Counted from the first letter of the stretch, positions 17,191-26,947 are shown. The stretch is 64,000 nt of DNA from Streptomyces fodineus (GCF_001735805.1 NZ_CP017248.1:2356001-2420000), one strand, 5' to 3'. Numbers and translations are program-made. Notes: generated from the sequence alone by a model not told the origin.

Positions 17191-17607
17191 TCAGCTCGCG
17201 AAGTGACCCTGCTCCGGCGTCAGTCCCACTGCGGACACGAGCGATTCCGCGGCCCGCTCGGTGGTCTCCGGTGGCACGACCAGCAGATCCCGGCGCCCAT
17301 GGGCGGGGGCCATCAGCACGATGGTGCTCGGCGTGCGCGCCGTGGCGGTCCTGCGCAGCCGGACGACCTGGTTGCAGACGAGCATGCGGCCCGGGGCCCC
17401 CACCCACCCTGTGCCGTTCACCAGGACACTGACGATCTGGCCCCAGGCGCGGGGCAGGCCGGAGAGCAGTGATGGGAGTTCCGCCAGGAGGTCGAAGGTT
17501 CGCGGCCACCAGGCCCCGTCGATACGGCGTGGCACGGTGCTCTCGGGCGCGAGGTACAGGCGAAGGAGGGGCGGGGCCGGTGGCGGGCGCCGTAGCTGGT
17601 CGCTCAT
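17191..17607 (-). CDS. DUF5994 family protein
   Basis: 138 residues from ATG 17607. It shows the family pattern RLYLAPESTVPRRIDGAWWP, TFDLLAELPSLLSGL, WVGAPGRMLVCNQVVRL and DLLVVPPET. DUF5994 proteins are common in Streptomyces next to STAS and phosphatase genes; their biochemical role is not known. The frame is open upstream into the STAS remnant with no stop between them, so a fused product starting near 18018 is possible. Confidence 0.75.
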   Translation of the reverse strand: MSDQLRRPPPAPPLLRLYLAPESTVPRRIDGAWWPRTFDLLAELPSLLSGLPRAWGQIVSVLVNGTGWVGAPGRMLVCNQVVRLRRTATARTPSTIVLMAPAHGRRDLLVVPPETTERAAESLVSAVGLTPEQGHFAS

Positions 17608-18063
17608 GAGGTGTCCTGTCGGGTGGTTCGGCGCGGCATGTGGTCCCCGGCCGGGCGGTGCGCCCCGGCGGCCGGCAGCGCGCTCGCGGGGGAGGCGGAG
17701 TGCGGCGTCGGCCGTTCGTCCCTCCCAGGCGTCCTGTGCGTTCGCGTAGGCGGGGAAGCGGTCGAGCAGGCCGGTGTGGCGGAAGACCAGGTCGGTCGTG
17801 TGGTTGTCGTACACGATGCGTACCCAGCCGCGCCGGGCGCGGCAGTCGGACCACGCCTCGCACAGCGCAGACAGGATGCTGGAGTCGGAGAAGGTCACCT
17901 CGCTCAGGTCCACGATCAGGAAGAGCCGTCCGGGCCGGGCCGCTCGGGCCTCGGCCAGGGCGCGGACCAGTGGTGCCGCGGATTGCGTGTCCAGTTCGCC
18001 TTGCGGACGATGCGGCACTCCTCGAAGAGCGCAGAAGTGTCATTCAGAGTGGGCAACGGCTCA
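17608..18063 (-). pseudogene. STAS-domain protein with frameshifted start, read into DUF5994
   Basis: NDTSALFEECRIVR is in one frame up to about 18018. GELDTQSAAPLVRALAEAR, FLIVDLSEVTFSDSSILSAL and VRIVYDNHTTDLVFRHTG follow in another. These are contiguous parts of one STAS domain, with the phosphorylation loop present (DSSI rather than DSSG). A one- or two-base indel near the arginine codon breaks the N-terminus. Downstream of the shift the frame runs without a stop into the DUF5994 gene. Confidence 0.6.
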
Positions 18064-18127
18064 CGCGAGGATGGTGGTTGAGGCCGGCCGGTCGTCCCTG
18101 CCGCGGGCTCCCAAGGGGCCCCGTGCC

Positions 18128-18622
18128 TCATTCCGCCTCCCCGGCCGCGCCCACCGGGCGACCCGCATCGGCGAGCGCCAGCATGCTCGCGGCGGTCAGT
18201 GGGTTCTCCGGGTCTGCAGCGGCGGCCAGCAGCCGGACGGCTGTTCCGGCTGGCTCCTCGGGCGGGACGACCAGGAGCACCCAGCGTCCCACGGTGCCGC
18301 AGTCCAGGGTGATGACGTGCGCGTCGCTTCCGGGTCCGGTCGGCTCCACGGCGATCACCCGGCCTGGGGCCATGACCGTGTGCGGGGTGTCGGGCCACCC
18401 GGCGGGGTCCACGGTGACCCGTATCACGGCCCCCGGATCCGGCTCCAACAAGTCGACAAGCGAGGGAAGTTCGAGCTCCAGCGCGTCGCAGCGCGGCCAC
18501 CAGGCCCCGTCCAGCGGGCCGTGGCTGACGTCCGGGGTGAGGGTCAGGCGGGGCAGAGGCATGCGGTACGTGTGCGCGTCGGCACCGGACGCGTCTTCAG
18601 CCGGCGTACTGCTGGGTTCCAT
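18128..18622 (-). CDS. DUF5994 family protein, second copy
   Basis: 164 residues. It has the same framework as the copy at 17191-17607: LPRLTLTPDVSHGPLDGAWW, LELELPSLVDLLEP, VTVDPAGWPDTPHTVM and WVLLVVPPEEPAGTAVRL. The leader of about 25 residues is acidic and probably disordered. Two adjacent diverged copies suggest a local duplication. Function unknown. Confidence 0.78.
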   Translation of the reverse strand: MEPSSTPAEDASGADAHTYRMPLPRLTLTPDVSHGPLDGAWWPRCDALELELPSLVDLLEPDPGAVIRVTVDPAGWPDTPHTVMAPGRVIAVEPTGPGSDAHVITLDCGTVGRWVLLVVPPEEPAGTAVRLLAAAADPENPLTAASMLALADAGRPVGAAGEAE

Positions 18623-18756
18623 GGTCCGGTCCCGTCCCGGGAGCCGTAGGACGACTGCCCGTTTCGTCCCTCGCCGGGAACGGCACCGCCGGAAGCGCTG
18701 CGCGAAAAGCTCTCGGTACGGTCAGGCTACACCTGAGCCCAGGAGAAGCGGCCGGG

Positions 18757-19062
18757 TCAGCCGTCCGGCTCCGTCTTCTCTGCCCTCCCCTGTTCCCCTT
18801 GTTCTTCCTCCAGCTCCTCCATCAGGCGGATGCCCTCGTGCGTCAGCGAGACAGCCGCAGGGGTCCGGTGTGAGGTCCAGTCCACGCTGATCAGTCCCTC
18901 GTCGGCCAGATAGGCGCAGGCGGCGGAGAGGTCCTCGTCGGGCAGGCCCAGCTCGGCGCGGAGTACCGATCCGCTGACCTCGGGGCGATTGCGTTCGACG
19001 GCCCCGTAGAGGGATCGCAGGACCGCCTCCCGGTTGTTCTTGCGTTCGCGGAGTCTTGTCAT
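18757..19062 (-). CDS. Small winged-helix DNA-binding-like protein
   Basis: 101 residues, with a basic start (MTRLRERKNNREAVLRSLYG), a helical segment VSGSVLRAELGLPDEDLSAA and a wing-like YLADEGLISVDW...AAVSLTHEGIRLME. This is the pattern of winged-helix proteins. The C-terminal 20 residues are highly charged (EELEEEQGEQGR). The target is unknown. Confidence 0.65.
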   Translation of the reverse strand: MTRLRERKNNREAVLRSLYGAVERNRPEVSGSVLRAELGLPDEDLSAACAYLADEGLISVDWTSHRTPAAVSLTHEGIRLMEELEEEQGEQGRAEKTEPDG

Positions 19063-19800
19063 GGCTGTGGTTCTCCGGGGTCACGGTCGCGGGGGACGGA
19101 CACGCCGGCGGATCCTCGTGGACTCGCGGATCCGGGTCGCACCTCGTCGGCGTGAGCGTGCGCGTGCTCTGTCGATTTGCTGGTCGCGAGCCGGAGCGTG
19201 CGGGTTCCACGGCGTGCGCGGTGTCGAGGGTGAGATGGAGCCGGGTTCCTCCTTCGCGACCGGCGGGGTAGCTGCTCCATACGGACCTCCCGACAGGCGA
19301 CGAGTGCGAAACGTGCACCAACCACGATTCGGGTCGCTGCCCGACGCAGGTGGGCGACGGTGTGGGGGGCCTGCGTCGCGTTTCCACGGCAGCCCCCTCT
19401 GCAGGGTATGCCGGGTACGGGTGGCCGTGCGTCCCATGACCGGCCGGGCGGCCGGCCGCCTGCCGATCGCCCGGCCGAGCCCGATGACCACGCGAGCCGG
19501 CCTGGGCCGGAGGACAACGACCGCACGCGGACGGTCGGCGCCGTTCCCGGTGCCGGCGACCGCCGGGCCGCCGGGGCGAGCCCGGCCGGGAGTACGGTGG
19601 ACACACTGAGGGCACGCCGCGTACCGCCTCAGGCACCGGTGCCGTTCTCGGGGATCGACGACGCCGGGGCGGCCTTCGTCCGCGCCCGGGGGCAGGGTTG
19701 GCCATGACCGCGCAGGTGCTCCCCCCGACGACCCCTGGCCCTCCCCGCGCTCCGGCCCGCACGGGGCAGGCCGCGTACCCGCGCACAGGGCCCGCCGCAG
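19063..19800. other. Non-coding stretch, nothing assigned
   Basis: Open frames here lack family similarity and do not look like genes. I see no hairpin, tRNA or repeat of note. It may hold the promoter of the leftward winged-helix gene. Confidence 0.5.
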
Positions 19801-20373
19801 AGGGAGCGCACGTCCTCGCCCCAGATTGCAGATCGGATCCATCGGCTGACGCGTGGTCAGGTCGCGGACCGTCTGCAGGAGCTGGGCGACCTGTACGCGG
19901 AAACCTCCGGTGGCGACCCGCGAGCGTGGAATCAGGCACGTGGCCTCTTTCTGAGCCATCTCACGGCCGACGCACGACGGCCGGGGTTCTCGCTGCTGAT
20001 CGCGGAGACCACCGTCCTGACCGGTTACGCCTATGGCTTCTCCACGGGCGGCTCGGGTCCATGGTGGGCGGGCTTCGACGGGCACGTCCGGGGAGGTCTG
20101 CTTCGCCGCGCCGCCTCCGGGCGGCTCTTCGTCGTCTCCGGGATCGTCGTCCCGCCTCGCGTGCGCCGGGAGTACCGGGACCATGTCTGGAACCTCGCCC
20201 GGCGACTGCTCGCCGACCACCTCGCCGCGCTCGGCGTCGCACTGGTGGACGTCCGGGACAGCAGGACCGTCGAGACAATGCGGTCCTGGGGCTGGCGGTA
20301 CGCCGGAGACGACAGCCTTCAGGCAGTGTCGCCCGGTCCGTTCCGCATTCTGGCGCTTGCTCCGGGGACGTGA
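19801..20373 (+). CDS. GNAT-type acetyltransferase, 5' end unclear
   Basis: The frame reads VADRLQELGDLYAETSGGDP, LLIAETTVLTGYAYGFSTGG, RLFVVSGIVVPPRVRREYRD and TVETMRSWGWRYAGDD, the pattern of a GNAT N-acetyltransferase. No ATG, GTG or TTG occurs in frame between the in-frame TGA at 19705 and the GTG at 20161, which would cut off half the domain. Either translation starts at a rare codon, or the 5' end has been lost or frameshifted. The usual acetyl-CoA loop R/Q-x-x-G-x-A is also not evident (VRREYRD instead). Confidence 0.55.
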   Translation, partial: RERTSSPQIADRIHRLTRGQVADRLQELGDLYAETSGGDPRAWNQARGLFLSHLTADARRPGFSLLIAETTVLTGYAYGFSTGGSGPWWAGFDGHVRGGLLRRAASGRLFVVSGIVVPPRVRREYRDHVWNLARRLLADHLAALGVALVDVRDSRTVETMRSWGWRYAGDDSLQAVSPGPFRILALAPGT

Positions 20374-20404
20374 GCAGCCGCGCCCCATCACCGCCTCGGC
20401 CCGG

Positions 20405-22180
20405 TCAGGGCACGGGCAGGCGCAGGGCGAGAAGGGCGACGTCGTCCGTGCTGCCCGGGGGCGTCCGGGCCGCCAGCTGGTCGCACAAGGTGTCCAGAGG
20501 TTCGTGGGCGAGGGCGAGAGCGTGGCGACGCAGTCGGCTGAGCCCTCTGGTCAAGCCGCTGCCGGGGACTTCGATCAGGCCGTCGGTGTAGAGCAGTAGC
20601 GTGGACCGCGGCGGCAGCGCGTGGGCGGCGCTCGGGCGAGGTTTGCCGGCGCACGGGTCGGTTCCGAGTATGAGTCCCTGCCCGGCTTCGAGGTACTGCG
20701 CGTTCCCGTCGGGGGTCAGCAGCAGGGGCGGCGGGTGCCCCGCACTGGTCCAGTGCAGCGTCCAGGGGCCGGTGTCCGGACCTTCCACCCGGGCGAGGAC
20801 GAGGGTGGCCATCCGCACGATGGTGATGGCGTGCAGGGCGTCGTCGAGGCGGTCCACGACGGCACCGGTCGGCTCGGCATGGTCCCAGGCGAGGGAGCGC
20901 AGGATGCCGTGCAGCTGCGCCATGCCGGCCGCGGCGGTCAGATCGTGCCCGACGACGTCGCCGATGACGAGGGCGAGCGTGCCGTCCCTCAGCGCGAAGG
21001 CGTCGTACCAGTCACCACCGACCTGGGAGCCGGGCGGAGCGGGCTGGTACCGGGCGGCCAGCTGGAACCGGCCGTGCGCGGGCAGCGGGGGAAGGAGGTT
21101 GCGCTGCATGGCCTCGGCGACCGCGCGCTGCCGGCCGAACCGGCGCGCGTTGTCGATGACCACACCGACCCGGCGACCGATGTCGCCGGCCACGTCGAGA
21201 TCGCCGGTGTCGAAGGGCCGTGCCGGGTCGGTGCGCACCAGCGTCAGCGCACCGGTGACCTGCCGTCCGCTGCCGAGCGGCACCGTGATGGCGGATGCCG
21301 CGCCGGTTGCTCCGAGGAACGCGTCGTGGACGGCGGCCAGCGGTGAGTCGGGCGGTGCGTCCAGGTCCACCCGCTCCTGCAGGACGGGAGCGCCTTCGTT
21401 CAGTACCCGGACCAGGGGCGAGTGGGTCGCCTCCCCGACCGGGGGCAGATGACCGCGCCAGTCCTCCTGCCCGGCTGCACGGCCCTCCGGACCGGTCACG
21501 GCCACTCGGTGCACCTGACGAGAGCCGACCCGCAGGTCCACCGCGGCCCAGTCGGCGAGGCGGGGGACAAGGACGCGGCTCAACCGGGCGAGGGCCTCGT
21601 CCACCTCCAGGGTCTGACCGAGCACGTCGGTGATCTCCGCGACGAGTGTCAACCGCTCGGCGAGACTCTCCAGCGCGCTCGTATGAGCCGCTCGTTCCGC
21701 CTGTTCCACCCGTTCCGACCGCTCGGCGCGTTCCGCTCGTTCCCTACCGGCACGGCGGTCCGCCGCGGTCTCGACGATCAGCACGACCATGCCCAGGCAG
21801 ACGCCGGAGACGTCGTCCGCCAGGGGTGTGGCCGACCAGGAGATCGGGACCAGCCGCCCGTCACCACGCAGGCACCTGTCGTCGTCCCCGCGTGCCGCAC
21901 GCCTCTCGGCCAGTGCCCGCAGCAGCGGGCAGCGCTCCCGCGGGACGAGGCCACCTCCCGGGTCGCGATGGCACAGGTCGTGCAGATCCCGCCCGTACAC
22001 CGACCCTGCTGCGCGCTGCAGAAGCCGCTCGGCGGCCGGGTTGACAGCGACGATGCGCCCGGCCGGGTCGATCACTGCAAGGGCCGTGCCCAGCTGCTCG
22101 ACCACCTGCTGCCACAGAGCCGACTCCCCCGCGGACAGCCGCCGCTCGTGCTCTCCGCCGGACTTCAGGCCCTCCGTCAC
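20405..22180 (-). CDS. PAS-GAF-PP2C (SpoIIE-type) serine phosphatase
   Basis: 591 residues. Residues about 20-140 form a PAS sensor (QLGTALAVIDPAGRIVAVNP). Residues 140-175 are an Arg/Glu-rich coiled linker (RAERAERSERVEQAER). Residues about 180-350 are a GAF domain. Residues 370-591 are the SpoIIE phosphatase with metal sites VGGDWYDAF, VIGDVVGHDL and LYTDGLIEVPG, ending STDDVALLALRL. Such proteins dephosphorylate STAS antagonists, several of which are encoded in this half of the window. Confidence 0.92.
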   Translation of the reverse strand: MTEGLKSGGEHERRLSAGESALWQQVVEQLGTALAVIDPAGRIVAVNPAAERLLQRAAGSVYGRDLHDLCHRDPGGGLVPRERCPLLRALAERRAARGDDDRCLRGDGRLVPISWSATPLADDVSGVCLGMVVLIVETAADRRAGRERAERAERSERVEQAERAAHTSALESLAERLTLVAEITDVLGQTLEVDEALARLSRVLVPRLADWAAVDLRVGSRQVHRVAVTGPEGRAAGQEDWRGHLPPVGEATHSPLVRVLNEGAPVLQERVDLDAPPDSPLAAVHDAFLGATGAASAITVPLGSGRQVTGALTLVRTDPARPFDTGDLDVAGDIGRRVGVVIDNARRFGRQRAVAEAMQRNLLPPLPAHGRFQLAARYQPAPPGSQVGGDWYDAFALRDGTLALVIGDVVGHDLTAAAGMAQLHGILRSLAWDHAEPTGAVVDRLDDALHAITIVRMATLVLARVEGPDTGPWTLHWTSAGHPPPLLLTPDGNAQYLEAGQGLILGTDPCAGKPRPSAAHALPPRSTLLLYTDGLIEVPGSGLTRGLSRLRRHALALAHEPLDTLCDQLAARTPPGSTDDVALLALRLPVP

Positions 22181-22439
22181 GTCACCGCCGTCCTTTCCGC
22201 ACAGACCACACCGCGGTCCGCGGCCCCCGGGCCGGCGGGTCGCAGAGACGTCGGCACCCTGATGGGTTCCTCTTCGAGTACCCGCACCCGCGAGTAGGTC
22301 GCCACCCTCGCCCGACCGGCTTCGTCAGCCCGTGGAACGCGAACCGCTCGACCGCAACCGTGCACGAGTGACCGCCGAGATGAGAAGTCTGCGGCCGGCC
22401 TCCCCTGCGGGGTCGCCGTCTCGAACGCCCATCCACATC

Positions 22440-22508
22440 CAGTCGGAACTGGCCGTCGCCACCCGCCACACCATCGGCGACGCCATGGGCATCGTCGTCG
22501 GTCGTCAC
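22440..22508 (+). pseudogene. Short ANTAR-domain fragment
   Basis: The frame reads SELAVATRHTIGDAMGIVVG, the first helix of an ANTAR RNA-binding domain (compare LQ-AL-SR--IG-AKGIL-GR). Neither the second helix nor a complete gene is present. Confidence 0.5.
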
Positions 22509-22759
22509 CACTGCGATCCTGTCAGCGGCTCCGCCACACCCGAATGCCCTGCCGCGATGTACGACAGGCGCTCGATCGTATGGTCATGTGAGCCGTGATC
22601 CGCTCCCGCAGGATCCTTGCAGTCCGTCAGGCACTCCTCTTCGTGGACAAAGCCGCGACCGGTCGTGCGCAGGACCCCGGGAGGCGGGACGCTCTGAGAC
22701 GACGCGGTCAAGACGTCTTCTTCCGGCTGCGGTTCATGCGCTCCGAAAGCACGGTCGTC

Positions 22760-22861
22760 TGCCCCGGCGTCTGCTGGTCGAGCAGTCTTTCGCCTGGATC
22801 ATGCACGCCCGCGGGCACCCGCGACCACGAACGGAACATCCCGCGATCCGAGCGGTACTGA
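22760..22861 (+). mobile_element. IS5-family transposase C-terminal remnant
   Basis: RRLLVEQSFAWIMHARGH in one frame continues as RDHERNIPRSERY in the next, matching the conserved end of IS5-type DDE transposases (VVERSFAWI-HARRH-RDYERL--HSE). It is truncated and frameshifted. Neighbouring 22181-22439 and 22509-22759 show nothing assignable. Confidence 0.6.
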
Positions 22862-23049
22862 TCGTCCGAAGGCAGGGACCGCCGCCCTGGCCGAGTGAAC
22901 CCTGAGTGAGCTCCGCTCCACCGGCTGCTGCGCGCCGTGGAACGGGATGCACGAAGACAGCAACCCGGGGTAATAGTCGAATTGTCGTCCTCACAATTCC
23001 GTACGGCATCGGCGACCCGGGCGGGAGACCCGCGGTCTGGGATGTGATC

Positions 23050-23428
23050 ATGATGGAGAACTCTCGGAACGGCACCCTCACGCGGCTCGAGGAGCACTTG
23101 GTTCCGGGACGGACACTGCTCCTGAACAAGATCAGCGAGTTGCAGACGGAAATCAGTCAGCTGCAGGAGGCCGTCGTCTCCCACACCGTGGTCGACCAAG
23201 CGATCGGCGTGGTCATCACCCTCGGTGGCCTGCGTCCCGAGCAGGGATTCCAAGCGCTGCGAGAGGTCTCACAGCACACCAATTACGAAACTGCGGCAGG
23301 TATCCGAACTGATCGTGGACTGGGTACACGGCGAACAGCTGCCGGACGAGATCCGCACCGCTCTGAACAAGGCACTGGCCGGAGCACGGTCATCTGAACG
23401 CAGCACAGCTCTGCCGCCCGCGTTCTGA
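23050..23428 (+). pseudogene. ANTAR-domain regulator with a frameshift
   Basis: From ATG 23050 the frame gives LLNKISELQTEISQLQEAVV, HTVVDQAIGVVITLGGLRPE and FQALREVSQHTN, the ANTAR coiled coil and first two helices. At about 23282 the frame changes, and KLRQVSELIVDWVHGEQLP plus RTALNKALAGA complete the domain in the next frame. ANTAR proteins bind tandem RNA hairpins to prevent termination. A one-base indel either inactivates this copy or is a sequence error. Confidence 0.72.
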
Positions 23429-23574
23429 GCCGGACGGCAGGGCGGGCGGACGAATGGAATGCCAGCTCACTTCCGAACCCGCACGCGACACGACCTCCGC
23501 CCAACGTGTCCCCGAACCCACCTGACCAAAACGTCCCACCCCAGACTTACATCGCGTACGGCGAGCATTCGGCC

Positions 23575-24897
23575 TCAGGGCGAGACGCCCTCGTCCGACT
23601 GTGGCAGTCGCAGGGCGAGCAGGGCGATGTCGTCGTGGGCCCCTGCCACGAGTCCGTTCATCAGCTCGTCGCTCAGCTCGTCGATGTCCTGGTCGACCAG
23701 GGCGGCAGCGTGCTGCCGGAGCCGGGTCATGCCGTGATCCATGGATTCGCCGCGCCGTTCGATGAGACCGTCCGTGTACAACAGCAGGGTGCTGCCCTCG
23801 GGCAGGGGCAGGCAGGCACTGGGCCGTTCGGCGTGCGGGTCGACGCCCAGTAGCAGGCCGTGTGCTTCCCAGAGGTAGGTGGTGTCGCCGTCCGCAGTGA
23901 CCAGCAGGGGTGGTGGATGTCCGGCACTCGCCCACTCCAGCTGGTACGGCCCTCCTTCCCGGCCCTTGAGCAGTGCGTACACGCAGGTGGCGGTGCGGTG
24001 GCTGTAGAGGGCGTCGACTGCGAGGTCCAAGCGGCGCAGGATCATGCCGGGGGGCTCCCGGCGGTCGCAGGCGATGCCACGCAGCATGTTCCGGATCTGG
24101 CTCATGGTCACGGCGGCATGCAGATCGTGGCCGGTGACGTCGCCGATGATCAGAGTGGTGTCACCGCTTTCCGGCAGGACGAAGCTGTCGTACCAGTCAC
24201 CGCCGATCTGCGCAGTGGCAAGCGCCGGGGAGTAGCGGGCGGTGACGCGAAGACCCGGTACGACGGGCAGGTCCGGCAGCAGGGAGCGCTGGAGGCGCTC
24301 GGCGACGGCCTGGGTCTCGGCGTAGAGCCTGGCGTTGTCGAGGGCCAGCGCGATGCGGTGGGTGAGGTCCTCGACCAGCGCCAGGTCCGCCTCGCCCCAC
24401 GGCGGGTGTCCCTCGCCCCTGACCAGGGTCAGCGCACCCAGCACTCGCCGACGTGCCCGCAGGGGTGCCACGATCACGGAGTCTCCCCCGAGTCGGGCGA
24501 ACGGTTGCATGGTTGCCGTGTGCAGCGGATCGGACGCCTCCTGCGCGGTCGGCAGCCGCCCGGCCGACAACAGCAGGGGGCCGGCGCCGCGAAGCACCCG
24601 GGACAGCGGGCCTGTCGCCGTCTCCGGCACCGGCGGCAACGGTCCCGTCAGGCCGGTCAGGGCGGCGTTGGGGTCACGGTGTGAGACACAGACCCGCTCG
24701 ACGGCGCCGTCCTCGTCCATCAGATCGGCCGCGGACCAGTCGGCCAGCCCCGGCACCAGCACGCGGCACACCCGCCTGAGCCCCTCGACCGCGTCCAGCG
24801 TGCTCGACAGCGCCGCCGCGCTCCGGGTGGCGAACGCCAGCTGGTCGAGCGCCGCTCGCAGCGCCGCGTCCGCGTCATCCTCGTCCATGGCGACCAC
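23575..24897 (-). CDS. GAF-PP2C (SpoIIE-type) serine phosphatase
   Basis: 440 residues. A GAF domain occupies about residues 15-190 (VLVPGLADWSAADLMDEDG, LRARRRVLGALTLVRGEG). The SpoIIE phosphatase occupies about 205-435, with IGGDWYDSFVL, LIIGDVTGHDLHA, LYTDGLIERRG and HDDIALLALRL metal sites intact. It has no PAS domain, unlike the paralogue at 20405-22180. It is a likely partner-switch phosphatase for STAS antagonists. An internal ATG at 24888 is an alternative start. Confidence 0.92.
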   Translation of the reverse strand: MVAMDEDDADAALRAALDQLAFATRSAAALSSTLDAVEGLRRVCRVLVPGLADWSAADLMDEDGAVERVCVSHRDPNAALTGLTGPLPPVPETATGPLSRVLRGAGPLLLSAGRLPTAQEASDPLHTATMQPFARLGGDSVIVAPLRARRRVLGALTLVRGEGHPPWGEADLALVEDLTHRIALALDNARLYAETQAVAERLQRSLLPDLPVVPGLRVTARYSPALATAQIGGDWYDSFVLPESGDTTLIIGDVTGHDLHAAVTMSQIRNMLRGIACDRREPPGMILRRLDLAVDALYSHRTATCVYALLKGREGGPYQLEWASAGHPPPLLVTADGDTTYLWEAHGLLLGVDPHAERPSACLPLPEGSTLLLYTDGLIERRGESMDHGMTRLRQHAAALVDQDIDELSDELMNGLVAGAHDDIALLALRLPQSDEGVSP

Positions 24898-25068
24898 CTA
24901 CCCGCCTGGGGGCTCTACGGCCGCTTCCGTCCTGGGAAACCACTCCTCGGGTAGTGCACTGAAGCCGTGCACGGCACGAGGGCCCATGCAGGTACTTACC
25001 GGGGTCCTACCGAGCCTCGTGGCTTGTCTGTCGGGCACCCTCTGGACGCCTCCCGGCCCCGTTGCAGT

Positions 25069-25615
25069 TCAGGTCTCGGGCCTGACCGACGTCTCCTCGG
25101 CACGGCCACCCGCCCCGAGGACTTCGACATCGGCACCAAGCTCGTCGGTCGATCCCTCCCGTAGTTCGCGCCGGGTGATGCGGCCGACCACGAAGGTGAG
25201 TTGAGGAAGGAAGGCCCCTGGCGGTGTTCGCCGCCCCGACCAGGTTGACGTCGACGACGCGTCGCCACAGCTCGGCATCGGTGCGGCTGAAAGGCCCGCC
25301 TACAGCGATGCCGGCGTTGGCCACCACGACACCGGCCGCTCCGAGCCGCTCCTCGACCTGCCGCGCGGCACGGTCGAGCGCGGTCTGATCGGTCACGTCC
25401 GCCTCGATGCAGACGGTCATGATGGCCAGCGACGCCGCCACCTGGGACAGCGTCTCCTTCTCACGACCGAGCAGGGCGATCCGCATGGCCTCCGCGGCCA
25501 GGCGCCGTACCAGTGCCTCGCCCACGCCGCGCGCCGCCCCCGTGGCCACAGCGACCCGGCCCCGCAATGGGCTGCCGCGCAGGGCCGTAGGCGAGCGGCT
25601 GCCGACAGTACGCAT
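25069..25615 (-). pseudogene. Short-chain dehydrogenase with frameshift and internal deletion
   Basis: From ATG 25615 the Rossmann start is clear: GRVAVATGAARGVGEALVRR, IEADVTDQTALDRA, VVVANAGIAVGGPF and VVDVNLVGAANTARG. The NAG motif is present. The frame then shifts to AFLPQLT, which joins FVVGRITRRELREGS, skipping the YxxxK catalytic region found in intact SDRs. The result is about 180 residues rather than the usual 250-300. It cannot be catalytic. Confidence 0.78.
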
Positions 25616-25618
25616 GCC

Positions 25619-26022
25619 AACCTCAAGCACGTGCACTGGAACGTAGGTCGGGCCGCACTTCATCGCCGTCCACGAGATGATCGGCCCGCAGGTCGGCCGG
25701 GTCAGAGAGATGGCCGACGACGTGGCGGAACGCATCGCCGCGCTGGGCGGCGTCGCGCAGGGGACGCCGGGCGCACTCGTCACCGAGCGCACGTAGGACG
25801 ACTACTCCCTCGGCCGGGCCGACGCCATCGCCCACCTCGGCGCGCTCGACCTCGTCTACACGGGAGTGATCGAAGCGGTCCGCGCCGCGATCAAGGAGGC
25901 GGGTGACATCGGCACCGACACCGAGGACCTGCTCATCGAGCAGCTGCGGGACCTGGAGCAGTTCCAGTGGTTCGTCCGGGCGACCCTGGAGAGCGCCTGT
26001 GGCACCCTCGCCACCGGCCAGG
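25619..26022 (+). pseudogene. dps: Dps-type ferritin-like protein, truncated with frameshift and nonsense codon
   Basis: The frame opens without a start at NLKHVHWNV, the ferroxidase-site helix. One extra base near 25646 shifts it, and GPHFIAVHEMIGPQVGR, VREMADDVAERIAALGG and ALVTER follow. An in-frame TAG at 25794-25796 stands where Trp is expected, and DDYSLGRADAIAHLGALDLV, DLLIEQLRDLEQFQWFVRA then complete the fold. The 5' end abuts the start of the SDR remnant on the opposite strand. At least three lesions make this a clear pseudogene. Confidence 0.85.
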
Positions 26023-26378
26023 CCCGGACCGCGCGGACGGTCACAGCCGTGACGACGCCTGGTCGCATAGCCCCCGTTCGAGACACACCCGGCCGGCCCG
26101 GTACCAGCAACGCACCATCCCGACCGGCGGTCGACGCAGCGTGCCCAAGACACGCCGGTCACAGACGCCCCCTAGACAGCTCGAAGAATTCCACGATGCC
26201 CGCACGCCCGACGGCCGGAGCACCGTGACGGGGCTGTCGGCCGGGGCAGCGGGCAACCGCAGCACGATCCCCGGGCCGCCCACACGCTGCGGCACTGCCT
26301 CCCCGCTGTCCCGGAGAACCGGGTCGGCCTCCGCGGGCAGCCGGAAGTCGACGATCTCCGTTGCTGCTGGGAGAGGAT

Positions 26379-26600
26379 GCACCCCTCGCACGGACGAGTG
26401 AGTGGGTGCGTCTGCAAATCAAGCACCCGGGAGAGCCACAGACACGCGGACCGCACGAGGCACCGACCGCAGCGTGCGAGCCATCGCGCTCGATCCCACG
26501 GAAAAGCCGCATCGGAGTGCTCCGGTGCGGCTTCGCCGTCTCACGCATCCGCTCAGAGCTCCCGCCAGGGACGGACCTTGGTGGAGCTTCGCCGTATCAC
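26379..26600 (+). repeat. Structured non-coding repeat, copy 2
   Basis: It is the partner of 541-762 in the same orientation. The hairpin at about 26498-26539 keeps nearly all its pairing although the arms and loop have changed (a G-U pair replaces a G-C, and the loop is GTGC rather than GCAA). Both copies continue GTCTCA and end GCCGTATCAC. No transposase is adjacent to this copy. The stretch 26601-26947 holds nothing else I can assign. Confidence 0.7.
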
Positions 26601-26947
26601 CCGTGTATCACACAGCCATCACCAACTGGCCAGACCCTCCCGGACCAAGAGGCCCTGACCTGCGATTCTGTGCCCACGCTGGACTGGCGTAGACGCCCCC
26701 GGACGGTCTTTACAACCTGAGCCAGGTCGTGCCGAGTGAGGGACCCAGGATCAGCACAGGGGCCTCGGCCGGCCCGTCGAATCGGTATTGCAGGGTGTTC
26801 GGGGGTGTCTCACTCACGCCCTGCACGCTCTCACATCCCACATTTTCTCACGCGCTTGGGTGGGAACCCCGCGCAAGGCGTCCTACCTTGTGGGGGCCTC
26901 GGGAAGATCCTCCGCGTCCGGCTTCACCCGCCGCTTGCCGAAGGGCC

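Noticed and set aside
26041..26391. Minus-strand frame of 116 codons after the dps pseudogene
   Set aside because: No family likeness, no ribosome site, and it overlaps remnants; not supported as a gene.
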